Shown in pieces: positions 15,999 through 24,582 of a stretch of 64,000 bases of DNA. The DNA comes from Alkalihalobacillus sp. LMS6 (GTDB lineage: Bacteria; Bacillota; Bacilli; Bacillales; Bacillaceae_D). How positions within the stretch are numbered: position 1 is the stretch's first letter; each line of letters begins with the position of its first letter. The notes beneath the pieces are model-generated. The model saw only the letters and a program-made list of their open reading frames with translations. It was not told the DNA's origin and searched no databases. The translations under genes and the position numbers were made by a program. Location: positions 2,851,564-2,915,563 of the forward strand of contig NZ_CP093302.1 of NCBI RefSeq assembly GCF_024362765.1, written 5' to 3'.

Positions 15999-17045
15999 TT
16001 AAATTTTTTGCCCAATGATCCAATCCAATTCAGGAATCGACTGATAACGATGAAGTTTCGCATCTTCTGCTAATTCATTTAGAAAAGCGCCATTTTGTTT
16101 TTCTTTATCGAGAAACGAACGAAGTTGTTCTGAGTAGCCCAACTGCTCTCCTGGTATTTGTGCACGATAATAGTGTTCAATTAACTCGAAATAATGCAGT
16201 GGAAAAAGCAATCTTGAATACATTAATTGCCATGTAAACCGTGACAATACTTGCGTTTCTTCATAACCGCTCATAAACGAAGCGATATCTTGCTGCGTTT
16301 GTCTTTGCTCTTGCTGAACACGTCGATCTCGAATCCACTCGGCAAGATCCCGTGCTGGATGATCAAATAAAAAGGTTGTTGGTAATTTTATGATTTGCCC
16401 ACTCTCAGAGATCTTTAGCCATGACGTCTCTTTAAATCGGTTATGACAAATGGTCCCGCTATCTCTTGGCTCCATTGGGATATCCAGCTCTGTATCTACT
16501 GCGTATTGAATTGCATTCTCTGTCATCCCCATAAAATAAGGATACGTATACAAAAACAATTCATCCGTTATTGTAGAGGGTCCTGTGGCTCTTTTTTGCG
16601 CGTACCAATTTTCAAGCTGCTCAAGCCGTTGCTCCCAGATAGAAGGCCAGCGACTCGCTTGCAATGTCGTCCAGTTTCCTGCACCTTGTTGCCCTCTAGC
16701 ATGCCACCCTTTTAACTGCCCACCTAAATCATGAGTGGAGCGAATTCTCGTGCTGCGCTCCCCCTCAACAGAAGGGATGCGAAAGACGTAAACTTCTGTA
16801 CCATCAATGAGAGTAGAAGTTTGATTTGATCGATTTTGTACAAGTTCAAGTACGGAATGATCACCAGCAGTTCTCATATAATCGGAAAAAGCAAGCATTT
16901 GCGCCTCCTCCATTTGCAATTCCTCTTTCGGGATAATTAAATACGATTCTTGATTCGCTTGAAATCCTTCGAACTCACCAATTGAAAACCGTTCCGTGCA
17001 ATACAATTTATAATGATCATACAAGTTCCGTTCAAGCACGAACAT
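15999..17045 (-). CDS. yutH: YutH-like spore coat-associated protein
   Basis: 348 residues, similar in length and layout to YutH/CotS-family proteins, which have a degenerate aminoglycoside-phosphotransferase-like kinase fold. Recognisable pieces are GTICHNRF (in the position of the HGDxxxxN catalytic loop, here altered) and FLFDHPARDLAEWIRD. In B. subtilis yutH follows hom-thrC-thrB and is a sporulation gene; the same neighbourhood appears here. Enzymatic activity is doubtful. RBS AGAGGAGG. Confidence 0.85.
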   Translation of the reverse strand: MFVLERNLYDHYKLYCTERFSIGEFEGFQANQESYLIIPKEELQMEEAQMLAFSDYMRTAGDHSVLELVQNRSNQTSTLIDGTEVYVFRIPSVEGERSTRIRSTHDLGGQLKGWHARGQQGAGNWTTLQASRWPSIWEQRLEQLENWYAQKRATGPSTITDELFLYTYPYFMGMTENAIQYAVDTELDIPMEPRDSGTICHNRFKETSWLKISESGQIIKLPTTFLFDHPARDLAEWIRDRRVQQEQRQTQQDIASFMSGYEETQVLSRFTWQLMYSRLLFPLHYFELIEHYYRAQIPGEQLGYSEQLRSFLDKEKQNGAFLNELAEDAKLHRYQSIPELDWIIGQKI

Positions 17046-17154
17046 TCCTCCTCTCCATATGTATCCTTTTCTAGTCTATGACCTAGTCGCATAAAATGTG
17101 TGTCGGAACGTAAACTATATGGAAAGAATGACTGTGCGAATGTGGAGGGATGAT

Positions 17155-17637
17155 ATGGATGCTGTTGAAAGAACGGCTAGAGATCTTTTGCTTGAACGAG
17201 GCGTCACGATTGAGGAAATTGCGGAGCTTGTATACGAACTACAAAGCAACTATCACTCTGCTTTGACCATTCAAGCGTGTATCGACAATATCGATCGAGT
17301 GCTTTCGAAAAGAGAAGTGCAGAATGCTATCATAACTGGCATCCAGCTTGATAAATTAACAGAGAAAAAGATGCTCGATGAACCATTGCAATCCATTTTA
17401 GCACGTGATGAAGGACTATACGGCATTGATGAAATTATTGCGCTATCTATTGTCAACGTCTATGGATCAATCGGATTTACGAACTATGGATACGTTGATA
17501 AAGTAAAACCAGGCATAATCAAAAAACTAAACGATAAGTCTTCCTCTTATTGTCATACATTTTTAGATGATATTGTTGGTGCAATTGCTGCTGCCGCTTC
17601 AAGCCGTCTCGCTCACCGTAGAGAGCATACAGAGTAA
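17155..17637 (+). CDS. yutG: Phosphatidylglycerophosphatase A-like protein
   Basis: 160 residues from ATG 17155 (MDAVERTARDLLLERGV), preceded by GGAGGG; longer upstream starts are unsupported. Residues 40-155 carry the PgpA/YutG pattern: REVQNAIITGIQLDKL, IIALSIVNVYGSIGFTNYGY and HTFLDDIVGAIAAAASSRLA. PgpA-like enzymes dephosphorylate phosphatidylglycerol phosphate. YutG lacks the membrane anchors of proteobacterial PgpA, so it is soluble or peripheral. Confidence 0.88.
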   Translation: MDAVERTARDLLLERGVTIEEIAELVYELQSNYHSALTIQACIDNIDRVLSKREVQNAIITGIQLDKLTEKKMLDEPLQSILARDEGLYGIDEIIALSIVNVYGSIGFTNYGYVDKVKPGIIKKLNDKSSSYCHTFLDDIVGAIAAAASSRLAHRREHTE

Positions 17638-17640
17638 AAA

Positions 17641-17677
17641 AAAGGATGATCTCCTATCAAAGGAATCATCCATTTTT
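17641..17677. terminator. Terminator between yutG and yutF
   Basis: GGATGAT / ATCATCC stem with A-run before and T-run after, between convergent genes. Confidence 0.8.
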
Positions 17678-17692
17678 GCTTATTTTCTTCTC

Positions 17693-18448
17693 TTAAATCA
17701 CCCAATCATTTAAAGAAGCAATTGAAAAAGTTGGCTGCTTCTCATAAATGCTACAATCAACGGTAATCCCGGTCTGTACGTGCAAAGTAGCTAAACCAGC
17801 TTGAATTCCGGTCATAATATCAGTCTCGTAATTATCCCCAACTACAATCGTTTCATCTTTTGAAAACTGTAGCTGCTCTAAAGCCATAGAAACGATTTCT
17901 TCATTCGGCTTTCCGATTGTAATAGGCTCTTTTTGAGCGGCATATGCAATAGCCGCCACAAGAGCTCCGTTGCCACACACAAGTCCATCAGCTGACGGAA
18001 GCATTCGATCAGGATTTGTCGCAATAAACTGCGCGCCTTCGCGAATCAACCGTGCGGCTTTGCTTAATTTTTCATACGTGATTTGTCGGTCTAGTCCTAC
18101 AATCACGGCATCTGGTTGTTCGTCATCTTTTTGAAAATCAGCGAATGCGTTTTGCAATCCTGTTTCGCCAATTACATAGACAGAGGAATTCGCTGCTTGT
18201 TTTTTTACATAAAGAGCCGTCGCTGACGCAGACGTTACAATTTGTTTTGGTTCAACAAGTATATGAAATTTCCTAAGCTTGTCCGCCACTTGTTCCGTCG
18301 TTTTTGTAGAGTTATTTGTAATAAACCCATATGGAATCGCTTGTTGATTTAGTTTGTGAATAAATGCAACCGCACTGTCAATCGGTGTGTCTCCATTGTA
18401 AACGGTACCATCTAAATCAAATAAATAACGTTTAAATTGATGTTTCAT
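17693..18448 (-). CDS. yutF: HAD-family sugar-phosphate phosphatase (NagD-like)
   Basis: 251 residues. HAD motif I is FDLDGTVYNGD (nucleophile Asp near residue 10), motif II includes FITNNSTKT, and motif III/IV appears as VVGDNYETDIMTGIQAG. The cap inserted after motif II is the NagD/p-nitrophenyl phosphatase type. It probably dephosphorylates small sugar phosphates or nucleotides in the cytoplasm. It lies 2 nt after yutE and is co-transcribed, as in B. subtilis. Confidence 0.9.
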   Translation of the reverse strand: MKHQFKRYLFDLDGTVYNGDTPIDSAVAFIHKLNQQAIPYGFITNNSTKTTEQVADKLRKFHILVEPKQIVTSASATALYVKKQAANSSVYVIGETGLQNAFADFQKDDEQPDAVIVGLDRQITYEKLSKAARLIREGAQFIATNPDRMLPSADGLVCGNGALVAAIAYAAQKEPITIGKPNEEIVSMALEQLQFSKDETIVVGDNYETDIMTGIQAGLATLHVQTGITVDCSIYEKQPTFSIASLNDWVI

Positions 18449-18450
18449 CT

Positions 18451-18897
18451 TTATTTCTCCTCAGGAATAAACGCTGTAATCACACCTAGTTCATTTTTTA
18501 AATAGACCTGTATGTGTTGGGGAAATTGTTTTAAGCTTTCTAATTGATTATTTACATCTTCGTACAGCGCTTGATGGTCAATCGTTGTGTATTCATAAGC
18601 AAGCGGTTTACGTAAACGAATGACGACCTTTAACGATTCTCCATCACTTGACGTAATGACTTTTTCATCTTCTAAGATGTCAATGATATCTTCATAGCCA
18701 CCTGGGTCCCGCATAATAAACCCATCTATGAGCTGATTGCCTACATCGATGATGGATTCAATTAGGACGGTTACAGCTCGTTCAAGAGAGAGTTTTCCTC
18801 TCATGTCTTCTGGTGCCTTCTCATTCATTAAAAAATGTGTTAGTTCTTCCATATTGGACAACACGTCGTCTATTCTTTTTCTGTCAACAAAATACAT
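18451..18897 (-). CDS. yutE: YutE, HEPN/HepT-like DUF86 protein
   Basis: 148 residues with the DUF86 helical fold (ERAVTVLIESIIDVGNQLIDGF). HepT-type toxins use an RX4-6H motif; here the corresponding position reads RLRKPLAYEY, with tyrosine instead of histidine, so an RNase activity of that type is doubtful. No MNT-type antitoxin is adjacent. Co-transcribed with yutF. RBS AGGAGG just ahead of ATG. A housekeeping or relic role is more likely than a toxin. Confidence 0.85.
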   Translation of the reverse strand: MYFVDRKRIDDVLSNMEELTHFLMNEKAPEDMRGKLSLERAVTVLIESIIDVGNQLIDGFIMRDPGGYEDIIDILEDEKVITSSDGESLKVVIRLRKPLAYEYTTIDHQALYEDVNNQLESLKQFPQHIQVYLKNELGVITAFIPEEK

Positions 18898-18968
18898 ATG
18901 CCTTTCCTCCTGATGTGTTCATTTTTTTTATTCTAACTGGGCATAATGCTCTTAAAGGAGGAGATCAC

Positions 18969-19214
18969 ATGGCAGAAAAAGACACCTACCATGATTTTAA
19001 AAATGTTGAAGCCTCTCACCAATATATTGTGCCTGAAGCGACACCTGAAGGGCCTTATGGGTCACCGATTCATAAAGATACTCCTGTTGAAAATAAATCA
19101 ACACCATGGGAAGATGACCAACGTGAATACAGTGCGTTTAACTACAATGATAAAGAACAACATGCCCATCAACCGCGAAAATACCCAAGTCATCACCCTA
19201 CTCATGATGAATAA
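18969..19214 (+). CDS. Small hydrophilic protein of unknown function
   Basis: 81 residues from ATG 18969, 6 nt after AAAGGAGGAG. The sequence is rich in Pro, His, Asp and Glu (VPEATPEGPYGSPI; NKSTPWED; ending PSHHPTHDE) and looks largely unstructured. I recall similar short cytosolic proteins in Bacillus species but no assigned function. It is divergent from yutE and ends in a strong terminator. Confidence 0.75.
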   Translation: MAEKDTYHDFKNVEASHQYIVPEATPEGPYGSPIHKDTPVENKSTPWEDDQREYSAFNYNDKEQHAHQPRKYPSHHPTHDE

Positions 19215-19228
19215 CGGTTAAACAAACG

Positions 19229-19273
19229 AGCTAATGGCGAATGCTCCCTTGGAGATTCCGCCATTAGCTTTTA
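19229..19273. terminator. Terminator between the small ORF and yutD
   Basis: AGCTAATGGCG / CGCCATTAGCT stem followed by TTTTA; overlaps the end of convergent yutD. Confidence 0.85.
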
Positions 19274-19560
19274 TTCGTTGCCGCTTTTTCGCTCACACGT
19301 TTGACGACAAAATAAGCACAACCAAAATTACAGTATTCATATAAATAATCAGGTAGTGTACTAATTTTTTTATCAAACGTTGATTTTTTATTTTTATCTT
19401 CAAAAAATCCACGCAAACGCAATTGGTTGTAACCCCAATCACCAACAATATAATCGTATTTATTGAGCACGTCACTATAACGCGCTTTAAAAGCTTCTTC
19501 GTCCCAACCGGCTTTCTCGTCTTGAACGACTTCGTAATGTTGACCACAAATGGTTATCAT
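19264..19560 (-). CDS. yutD: YutD family protein (DUF1027)
   Basis: 98 residues from ATG 19560 (MITICGQHYEVVQDEK), preceded by GAGGTGG; an in-frame TTG at 19575 is less likely. Central motif NKYDYIVGDWGYNQLRLRGFF and a C-terminal pair of cysteines (YCNFGCAYF) are characteristic of YutD. Function is unknown. Position between lipA/yutC and yutE/F is conserved with B. subtilis. Confidence 0.88.
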   Translation of the reverse strand: MITICGQHYEVVQDEKAGWDEEAFKARYSDVLNKYDYIVGDWGYNQLRLRGFFEDKNKKSTFDKKISTLPDYLYEYCNFGCAYFVVKRVSEKAATNKS

Positions 19561-19729
19561 GAAAAACCACCTCAATTCACTTCTTCAGACGTACTAGCCT
19601 TAGTTTATCATATTTGCTCACAATTCTCTGTAGTCTTTCCGTTTTCTTCATCCATTATTTGTTACCACTAAGCAATCCTTTTGCGTGGAATAGTAAATGT
19701 GCACGATAAATTTTGAATGGGGGATTCAA

Positions 19730-20335
19730 ATGAGGATTGCACTTACTATACTTGCTGCTGTTAGTGTTCTCACAGCTTGTAACCAACAATCTCAACAAGG
19801 AATTTATGAAACAAACGAAGCACATCAAACCGCTAGAGGCACAGAATACGACTCAAATTTAATGGCCCGTGGTTATGGATTTTCTCAGCATACGTATGAA
19901 GAAATGCAGCACAATAATGATGAAGCTGGCGCGTTAGTTGTCAATCGCGATATGTTAGCTGAAGGCATTTCACGTATGATTGTTGATAACCCATCAATCG
20001 AAGAAGCAGCTGTACTTGTAACCGACAAGTACGTTCTTGCCGTTTATGAACAACGAGACGACCAGCCAGAAAATCTTGTAGCCGATCAAGTAAAACGTAC
20101 AGCCTTATCTGTTGTGCCTAGCTTTTATGATGTGTATGTTTCAAATGACCCAATGCATATGAAAGATATTGAACGCTACCAAAACTCCACTTCAGGAAGT
20201 GTAGAAAATGCATCTTTAATTGAAGATACAATTGAGGAATTAAAGAAAGACCCTCAAGGTAATGTGGAATTAGGAACAGATGAAGATATGGACATTATGC
20301 GCGATAAACAAAAAGCACTACGAGAAGGCAAATAA
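19730..20335 (+). CDS. yutC: YhcN/YlaJ-type sporulation lipoprotein
   Basis: 201 residues from ATG 19730 after GGGGGA. The signal peptide ends in lipobox LTAC (Cys at about residue 16). The rest carries the YhcN/YlaJ domain, including RISRMIV-like ADMISRMI core (EGISRMIVDNPSIEEAAVLVTDKYVLAVYE) and VVPSFYDVYVSNDP. Such lipoproteins are found in the spore inner membrane and assist germination in related species. Its own transcription unit, closed by a double hairpin. Confidence 0.85.
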   Translation: MRIALTILAAVSVLTACNQQSQQGIYETNEAHQTARGTEYDSNLMARGYGFSQHTYEEMQHNNDEAGALVVNRDMLAEGISRMIVDNPSIEEAAVLVTDKYVLAVYEQRDDQPENLVADQVKRTALSVVPSFYDVYVSNDPMHMKDIERYQNSTSGSVENASLIEDTIEELKKDPQGNVELGTDEDMDIMRDKQKALREGK

Positions 20336-20336
20336 A

Positions 20337-20392
20337 AAAGACCGTTAATGCCAACGGTCTTCAGCTTGTCGACATTGTCGATGAGCTTTTTT
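20337..20392. terminator. Double-hairpin terminator between yutC and lipA
   Basis: AAGACCGTT-AATGCC-AACGGTCTT followed directly by a second stem (AGCTTGTCGAC / GTCGATGAGCT) and TTTTTT. Confidence 0.85.
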
Positions 20393-20402
20393 AAATTCTT
20401 AC

Positions 20403-21329
20403 TTATGAAGAGACATGTGTTTCGCTCTGCACTTTTTTTGCTTCCATATTCACCTGAGCTTGATTCACTTGCTCATCTGCATGATAAGAAGAGCGAACAA
20501 GTGGACCTGCTTCACAATGACTAAACCCTTTACTTAATGCAATTTCTTTTAGTTCAGCGAATTCATCTGGATGATAATATTTAATAACCTTTAAATGTTT
20601 TTTCGTTGGTTGCAAATATTGGCCGATGGTAAGAATGTCTACATCATTAGCGCGTAAATCGTCCATCGTTTCCACAATTTCTTCTTTTGTTTCACCTAGT
20701 CCAATCATAATACTTGATTTTGTTGGGATGTCTGCATGCATTTCTTTTGCTCGACGCAAAAATTCTAATGTACGATCATATTTCGCTCTCGCACGTACTT
20801 TTGGCGTTAAACGGCGAACCGTTTCAATGTTATGGTTCATGATATTTGGTCTAGCGTCCATTAACGTTTGTAGGCTTTGTTCATTTCCGAGCATATCCGA
20901 CGGTAGCACTTCAATTGTGCAAAAAGGACTTTTACGACGAACAGCTTTTACAGTTTCAGCAAACACAAAAGCGCCGCCATCTTTCAAATCATCTCTTGCG
21001 ACTGCTGTAATGACGACATGCTTTAATCCCATTGTTTCGACAGAGTCCGCAACACGCTCTGGCTCTTCTAAATCCAATTCTGTTGGGAGCCCTGTTTTAA
21101 CTGCGCAAAAGCGACAGCCTCTTGTACAAGTATCTCCGAGAATCATAAACGTTGCTGTTTTTCGCACGGCCCAACACTCATGGATGTTCGGGCATCTAGC
21201 TTCTTCACACACTGTATGTAGCTTCTTTTCTCGCATCATTTTTTTTAAGCCTGTATACGATTCATTTGTATTTAGTTTAATTTTCAACCAATCTGGCTTA
21301 CGTAGATGCATGTCTTTTTTTTCAGTCAT
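20403..21329 (-). CDS. lipA: Lipoyl synthase
   Basis: Radical-SAM enzyme inserting two sulfurs into octanoyl chains on GcvH or E2 subunits. Both clusters are visible: the auxiliary 4Fe-4S ligands Cys41, Cys46 and Cys52 ([12 protein letters not shown]) and the SAM cluster Cys68, Cys72 and Cys75 (CTRGCRFC). The C-terminal RSSYHA serine motif is also present. 308 residues, normal length. It is functionally linked to gcvH at 43.4 kb in this window. Confidence 0.97.
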   Translation of the reverse strand: MTEKKDMHLRKPDWLKIKLNTNESYTGLKKMMREKKLHTVCEEARCPNIHECWAVRKTATFMILGDTCTRGCRFCAVKTGLPTELDLEEPERVADSVETMGLKHVVITAVARDDLKDGGAFVFAETVKAVRRKSPFCTIEVLPSDMLGNEQSLQTLMDARPNIMNHNIETVRRLTPKVRARAKYDRTLEFLRRAKEMHADIPTKSSIMIGLGETKEEIVETMDDLRANDVDILTIGQYLQPTKKHLKVIKYYHPDEFAELKEIALSKGFSHCEAGPLVRSSYHADEQVNQAQVNMEAKKVQSETHVSS

Positions 21330-21504
21330 TCAAAAACATCCCTTCTTTGGGAAAATTCTTTTTATCAAACTAATCGTAACATGATTTAAGCCACTTTACC
21401 AATGACGTTTCACAAAAATTCTACAAAAAATGGCAAGTTTTTGTTGTAATGTTTTTTGCCTAACAGGAAGAAACTAAGCAAAAGCTTGAGAAAGGAGAAT
21501 GCAA

Positions 21505-22500
21505 ATGTTCACGTATCGTTCCGTCATTAGTTCGATATTGATTTTCTTGTTTTGCCTTAGCCCTATTATTCCTCAAGCACAAGCAGAGGAAACGCCTAAT
21601 CCTTATATTGAACGAAATGCCTTATATCATAAAATGGAAACCATTACGAGCGTTCCCTGGTATTACTTAGCTGCGGTTGATTCGTATGAGCGTGGTCTTC
21701 GAAAAGCATTACGCGATCGACCAGATTCAGAAGGCTTTATTTCAATTTACTATGCAAAAGAAGAATGGATTGGTCCGTTAAACCCAAATCAAGACGATGA
21801 TAATCCCAATACGATTCAATTGTTCGAAGGAATTGGCTTAGATGGAAATGGGGATGGAAAAGCTTTACTAAACGATGACGAAGATGTCCTTTATACACTT
21901 GCCCGTTATTTAGAGTCGTACGGTCTAACAGAAGAAGACTTTCGCATTGCGTTATGGCATATTTATCAACGGGAACAAAGCGTAAATATTGTCGCTGGGC
22001 ATGCAAAAGTGTATAAACAGTTTCAAACGCTTGATCTTCATAAACATGCTTTCGTTATGCCGCTACACCATAACTATAGTTATCGTAGCACGTGGGGCGA
22101 CAGACGTGGTTGGGGTGGTCGACGCATTCATGAAGGAACCGACCTTTTTGCAAATTACAACGTTCCGATTCAATCGTCTTCTTATGGAATTGTTGAAACA
22201 AAAGGTTGGAATCCCTATGGTGGTTGGCGTGTGGGTATTCGTGATTTAGACAATATTTATCATTATTACGCCCATTTAAGCGGTTTTGAAAAAGGGATAG
22301 AAGAAGGCACCATTGTGGAAGCTGGTCAAGTTATTGGCTATTGCGGTTCATCTGGCTATGGAAAACCAGGGACGCAAGGGAAATTTCCACCCCATTTACA
22401 TTACGGCATGTATCGTGATAATGGTGTAACAGAATGGTCCTTTGACCCGTTCCCTTCCTTAAAACAATGGGAGCGGGCGGCAAAACAAGCAAAAAAATAG
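21505..22500 (+). CDS. lytH: LytH-type spore cortex peptidase (M23 metallopeptidase)
   Basis: Secreted zinc endopeptidase; in B. subtilis LytH (YunA) trims cortex stem peptides to single L-alanine during sporulation. A signal peptide ends near PQAQA. The LytM/M23 domain in the last 130 residues has HEGTD (HxxxD) and HLHYG (HxH) zinc ligands. I chose ATG 21505 because GGAG is 7 nt ahead; the ATG at 21499 lies almost on the Shine-Dalgarno. Monocistronic with terminator. Confidence 0.9.
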   Translation: MFTYRSVISSILIFLFCLSPIIPQAQAEETPNPYIERNALYHKMETITSVPWYYLAAVDSYERGLRKALRDRPDSEGFISIYYAKEEWIGPLNPNQDDDNPNTIQLFEGIGLDGNGDGKALLNDDEDVLYTLARYLESYGLTEEDFRIALWHIYQREQSVNIVAGHAKVYKQFQTLDLHKHAFVMPLHHNYSYRSTWGDRRGWGGRRIHEGTDLFANYNVPIQSSSYGIVETKGWNPYGGWRVGIRDLDNIYHYYAHLSGFEKGIEEGTIVEAGQVIGYCGSSGYGKPGTQGKFPPHLHYGMYRDNGVTEWSFDPFPSLKQWERAAKQAKK

Positions 22501-22526
22501 AGCAAAGCAGATGCTTTGCTCTATTA
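22499..22526. terminator. Terminator between lytH and the NhaC-type transporter gene
   Basis: AGAGCAAAGC-AGAT-GCTTTGCTCT perfect stem between convergent genes. Confidence 0.85.
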
Positions 22527-22527
22527 C

Positions 22528-24144
22528 TTATGATGCTACAGCATCTTTTTTGTTCATTCGTTGCAGAATCACTACAGCTATAACAAGGATAACTGCTACG
22601 GCAATCCAAGCAACAACTGCACCGAAGAATCCAAGAATGAAAAAGGCAATTGTTGAAATAACGGCTGTCATAATCGCGTACGGTAACTGGGTAATGACAT
22701 GATCCATATGGTGGGCGCCAGAACCTGCTGCTGACAATATTGTTGTATCCGAAATGGGTGAAATGTGATCACCGAAAATAGAACCAGCGAGAACAGCCGC
22801 AAGCATTGGAATAAGCATTGTTGGTTCAACAACAACAGCAATTTGCGCCGCAATCGGTAAGAGCATACCAAACGTCCCCCAAGACGTACCAGTTGCTAAT
22901 CCAGAAAACGCGGCTACTAAGAAAATAAGCACTGGTAAAAATCCAGGATGAATGGATTGATCAATTAACGAAGCCAAATAGTTTCCTGTACCTAGTAAGC
23001 CAATCATTTCAATCGTCGTCCATGCTAATAACAAAATTCCAATTGCAGGTAGCATTGATTTGACACCAGCAATCACGGCTTTACCAAAATCAGACGCTTT
23101 TGGTTTTGTCATAAAGGTCATCGCAATCGTTGTTAAAAGACCGATAAAACTACCGACTAAAAGCGATAACCCAATGTCAGTGTACTCCATCATCGTTAAG
23201 ACTGTAACGTCTACGCCATCTCCACTCGCGCCTTGAGCACCTGTCACCAACATCATTGTTACAGTTGCAAGAACAAGAACAAGAATCGGAACAAACAATT
23301 GCGAAACACGCCCGTTATCCATCTGTAAATCAGCAGATAAGCTTCCTGGCACATCTCCTTTAGTTGGATCTGTTAATTGATTATCTTCTTTTGCGCGTTT
23401 CTCATGCTGTTTCATCAATCCAATATCAATGTTAAAAACAATGACTAATACAATAAAAATAAGTGCGATTAACGCATAAAAGTTAATTGGAATCGTATAA
23501 ATAAATGCTTGTAGCGGACTATATTCAATAATTTGGTTCGCAGCAAACACGGATGCAAAAATCCCAATGATATATGCACCCCAACTTGACATAGGCGTAA
23601 TCACACATATTGGCGCTGATGTTGAATCGACAATATATGACAATTTCGCCCGTGAAACACGATAACGATCGGTTAGAGGGCGACTCGTATTTCCTACTGT
23701 TAATGCATTAAAATAATCATCTATAAAGATAATAATTCCTAAAACAAAAGGTAAAAACAATGATTTTTTTCTAGTCGTAATTCGTTTTTCTGCCCAGCGA
23801 CTAAAAGCTTGTCCACCACCAGAAAACGTAATCAGACTCGCAACAATCCCTAAAAAGACTAGAAACAACATAATGTACAGTTCCCAATCATTTATGGAAA
23901 CCCCATTCTCAACCATTGATTGCACAACTCCTGCAAAGCTTGGCTCTTCCAATGTTTCAAACGAAATAAAAAACGAGATAAAGGTTTGAAAAATCCCTGC
24001 AAAAGCCTGCATGATGCCTTCGAATGCGATAAATGCCCCAATTAAAATGGCAATTCCTAAAGAAATAAAAACCTTTCTTGTTAAAATCACTAATGTTAAC
24101 GCCACAATCGGCGGAACAAGTGATAACCAACCTACGTGATCCAT
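22528..24144 (-). CDS. lysW: NhaC-superfamily transporter under lysine riboswitch control (LysW-like lysine transporter)
   Basis: 538-residue membrane protein with about 12 helices from ATG 24144 (after AAAGGAGAGG). Family motifs include LGIIIFIDDYFNALTVG, STSAPICVITPMSSWGAY and ATGTSWGTFGMLLPIA, as in NhaC-type Na+/H+ antiporters and amino-acid/Na+ exchangers. The deciding evidence for substrate is the lysine riboswitch with terminator just upstream: expression falls when lysine is plentiful, so lysine import is expected. Comparative studies of LYS elements named such NhaC members LysW. Without the riboswitch one would call it a generic Na+/H+ antiporter. Confidence 0.85.
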   Translation of the reverse strand: MDHVGWLSLVPPIVALTLVILTRKVFISLGIAILIGAFIAFEGIMQAFAGIFQTFISFFISFETLEEPSFAGVVQSMVENGVSINDWELYIMLFLVFLGIVASLITFSGGGQAFSRWAEKRITTRKKSLFLPFVLGIIIFIDDYFNALTVGNTSRPLTDRYRVSRAKLSYIVDSTSAPICVITPMSSWGAYIIGIFASVFAANQIIEYSPLQAFIYTIPINFYALIALIFIVLVIVFNIDIGLMKQHEKRAKEDNQLTDPTKGDVPGSLSADLQMDNGRVSQLFVPILVLVLATVTMMLVTGAQGASGDGVDVTVLTMMEYTDIGLSLLVGSFIGLLTTIAMTFMTKPKASDFGKAVIAGVKSMLPAIGILLLAWTTIEMIGLLGTGNYLASLIDQSIHPGFLPVLIFLVAAFSGLATGTSWGTFGMLLPIAAQIAVVVEPTMLIPMLAAVLAGSIFGDHISPISDTTILSAAGSGAHHMDHVITQLPYAIMTAVISTIAFFILGFFGAVVAWIAVAVILVIAVVILQRMNKKDAVAS

Positions 24145-24172
24145 AATAACCTCTCCTTTAAAGACTGTAACC

Positions 24173-24210
24173 AAAAAAAAGACAATCATGGTATAAACCC
24201 ATTATTGTCT
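24173..24210 (-). terminator. Riboswitch expression-platform terminator
   Basis: On the minus strand AGACAAT-AATGG ... CCATG-ATTGTCT forms a 12-bp stem with one mismatch followed by eight U. It lies between the lysine aptamer and the lysW RBS. Confidence 0.88.
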
Positions 24211-24227
24211 AAAACAATTAACAGTCC

Positions 24228-24402
24228 CATCCATAGTAGTCCTCCACAGTTTCCTGTGACAGTCCGCCACTTGTTAAATGACGACCCAGCTAAAAAGAAA
24301 TGAACGTTTCTTTTCGCTTCGGCAAAAAAACCTTTCCACTCTAATCATTGCTGTTCAAGCTCCAAGCATGTACTGATTTTTTTTGCGCCTCTACCCCATC
24401 AA
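24228..24402 (-). promoter_or_regulatory. Lysine riboswitch (L box) aptamer
   Basis: Minus-strand reading shows the conserved L-box blocks in order: GGTAGAGGCGCAA, AGTACATGC, GTGGAAAGG, GCCGAAGCGAAAA, GCTGGGTCGTC, GGCGGACTGTCAC and GTGGAGGACTACTATGG. GTAG and CTAC of the first and last blocks pair as P1. The order and content match lysC-type lysine riboswitches of Bacillus. Placed about 85-260 nt upstream of lysW. Confidence 0.93.
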
Positions 24403-24582
24403 GCAGATGAGGTGTTCTATTCAATTCATCATTTATCTTACCATACGTTTGTTTCACAAACAATGACAAAATACGACAATTTTACTATTTTGTTTCGTTC
24501 AAATGTAATCATGTATCTCATTAAGTGAAACCGTTCAGATTTGACGACATTTTTAAACAGAATGATGTACACGTTCGCTTCT

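Noticed and set aside
18451-18897. Toxin-antitoxin module (HepT/MntA) at yutE
   Set aside because: No nucleotidyltransferase antitoxin gene is next to it and the key histidine is missing.
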